Positions 5,151-5,484 of a stretch of 5,484 nucleotides of DNA are shown piece by piece; the stretch's first letter is position 1, and each line of letters opens with the position of its first letter. The notes beneath the pieces were generated by a model, which saw only the letters and a list, made by a program, of their open reading frames with translations, was not told where the DNA came from and made no database searches. This DNA comes from Methanobacteriota archaeon (GTDB taxonomy: Archaea > Thermoplasmatota > Poseidoniia > Poseidoniales > Thalassarchaeaceae). A program made the translations under genes and the position numbers. The stretch lies in contig JACNFL010000168.1 of assembly GCA_014384685.1 (NCBI GenBank), positions 1-5,484 of the forward strand, written 5' to 3'.

Positions 5151-5459
5151 ATGGAATATGTATATGCTGCAATGTTATTGCACTCAGCAGAGAATGAGAT
5201 CAACGAAAAGAATGTCGGTGCGGTCCTAAAGGCCGCTGGCGTATCAAGTGACGATGCACGCGTGAAAGCGCTTGTAGCTAGCCTTGGTGACGACGATATC
5301 GTAAAAGCGATGAACGCTGCTATCGGTGCACCGGTTGCCGCTGCACCTAGTGGTGGTGCCGCCCCTGCCGCAGATGCTGCTGCTCCTGCTGAGGAAGCAG
5401 CTGCTGAAGAAGAAGAGGAAGACACAAGATTCGAAGGTCCTGGCTCCCTATCTGGCTGA
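5151..5459 (+). CDS. rpl12: Ribosomal stalk protein P1 (archaeal L12) with an altered C-terminal motif
   Basis: P1 homodimers attach to the L10 spine and recruit elongation factors aEF1A and aEF2 through a flexible C-terminal tail. At 102 residues the length is normal. The N-terminal dimerisation domain (1–58) is well conserved: [13 protein letters not shown], then [16 protein letters not shown], then [15 protein letters not shown]. An Ala/Pro/Gly hinge (about 59–83) and an acidic run of Glu follow. The family ends in a hydrophobic motif like GLGSLFG; here the end is [12 protein letters not shown], with Pro and Ser where Leu and Phe are expected. Since the same motif is intact in L10 just upstream, the change is specific to P1. 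The frame is unbroken to the stop. An SD-like GGAAGTGA (5137–5144) lies six bases before the ATG. The gene ends the cluster within this window. Confidence 0.95.
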   Translation: MEYVYAAMLLHSAENEINEKNVGAVLKAAGVSSDDARVKALVASLGDDDIVKAMNAAIGAPVAAAPSGGAAPAADAAAPAEEAAAEEEEEDTRFEGPGSLSG

Positions 5460-5484
5460 GGTGGAAACAACAGACGACAACATC

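Noticed and set aside
4699..5172. Minus-strand open frame rich in Ser and Ala opposite the rpl10 tail
   Set aside because: Its composition simply mirrors the GAA/GAG and GCC runs of the L10 acidic tail.
5458..5465. GAGGTGGA-like SD overlapping the rpl12 stop
   Set aside because: The SD-like run is real, but no start codon follows at usable spacing before the window ends, so no downstream gene can be called.
1..5484. CRISPR arrays, insertion sequences, integrase or attachment sites
   Set aside because: No regularly spaced direct repeats, transposase motifs or terminal inverted repeats were seen; apart from its edge gene the window is a conserved core operon.

Overview
The window is archaeal. 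It carries one strand-consistent block, ftsZ – secE – spt5 (nusG) – rpl11 – rpl1 – rpl10 – rpl12, all on the plus strand. This is the classic euryarchaeal arrangement of a cell-division gene, the Sec translocon gamma subunit, the Spt5 elongation factor and the ribosomal L1/stalk cluster. Archaeal identity rests on the P0-type L10 with an acidic LFG-ending tail, the P1-type L12 (opening [13 protein letters not shown]), the Spt5-like NGN-KOW core and the short single-span SecE. Moderate GC, acidic proteins and good Shine-Dalgarno (SD) sequences (GGAGGT, GAGGTGA, GGAGGTG) would suit a marine Thermoplasmatota lineage such as Marine Group II (Poseidoniales). That assignment is inference, because no 16S or other marker is present.

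Layout: 1–569 (minus strand) is the 5' part of a gene for a secreted WD40-like beta-propeller protein that runs off the left edge. 570–731 is a divergent intergenic region with two short inverted repeats and no convincing TATA box. 732–1868 is FtsZ, of the archaeal FtsZ1 type. A 61-base gap follows, ending in a bulged hairpin directly against the secE start. SecE is 1930–2193 and Spt5 2221–3138. A 74-base gap with a possible internal promoter precedes a shortened L11 (3213–3518). A second hairpin (3528–3556) stands just before the L1 SD, then come L1 (3570–4214), L10 (4214–5134, overlapping L1 by one base) and L12/P1 (5151–5459).

How the genes work together: SecE and Spt5 join protein export and transcription elongation to the ribosomal operon. 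L1 forms the mobile L1 stalk. L11 forms the base of the GTPase-associated centre, and L10 plus P1 form the lateral stalk that recruits translation factors.

The unusual content lies inside these ordinary-looking genes. (i) L11 consists only of the C-terminal, rRNA-binding domain; an in-frame stop four codons upstream excludes a longer product. (ii) P1 has lost the hydrophobic C-terminal motif used to bind factors (ending GPGSLSG where GLGSLFG would be expected), while L10 keeps it. (iii) L10 seems to have two rather than three P1-binding helices. (iv) Spt5 carries an extra N-terminal domain of about 140 residues that looks like a Nudix fold without its catalytic glutamates. Together (i)–(iii) suggest a remodelled ribosomal stalk. 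The two hairpins beside the secE and rpl1 start sites are candidate translational control elements.
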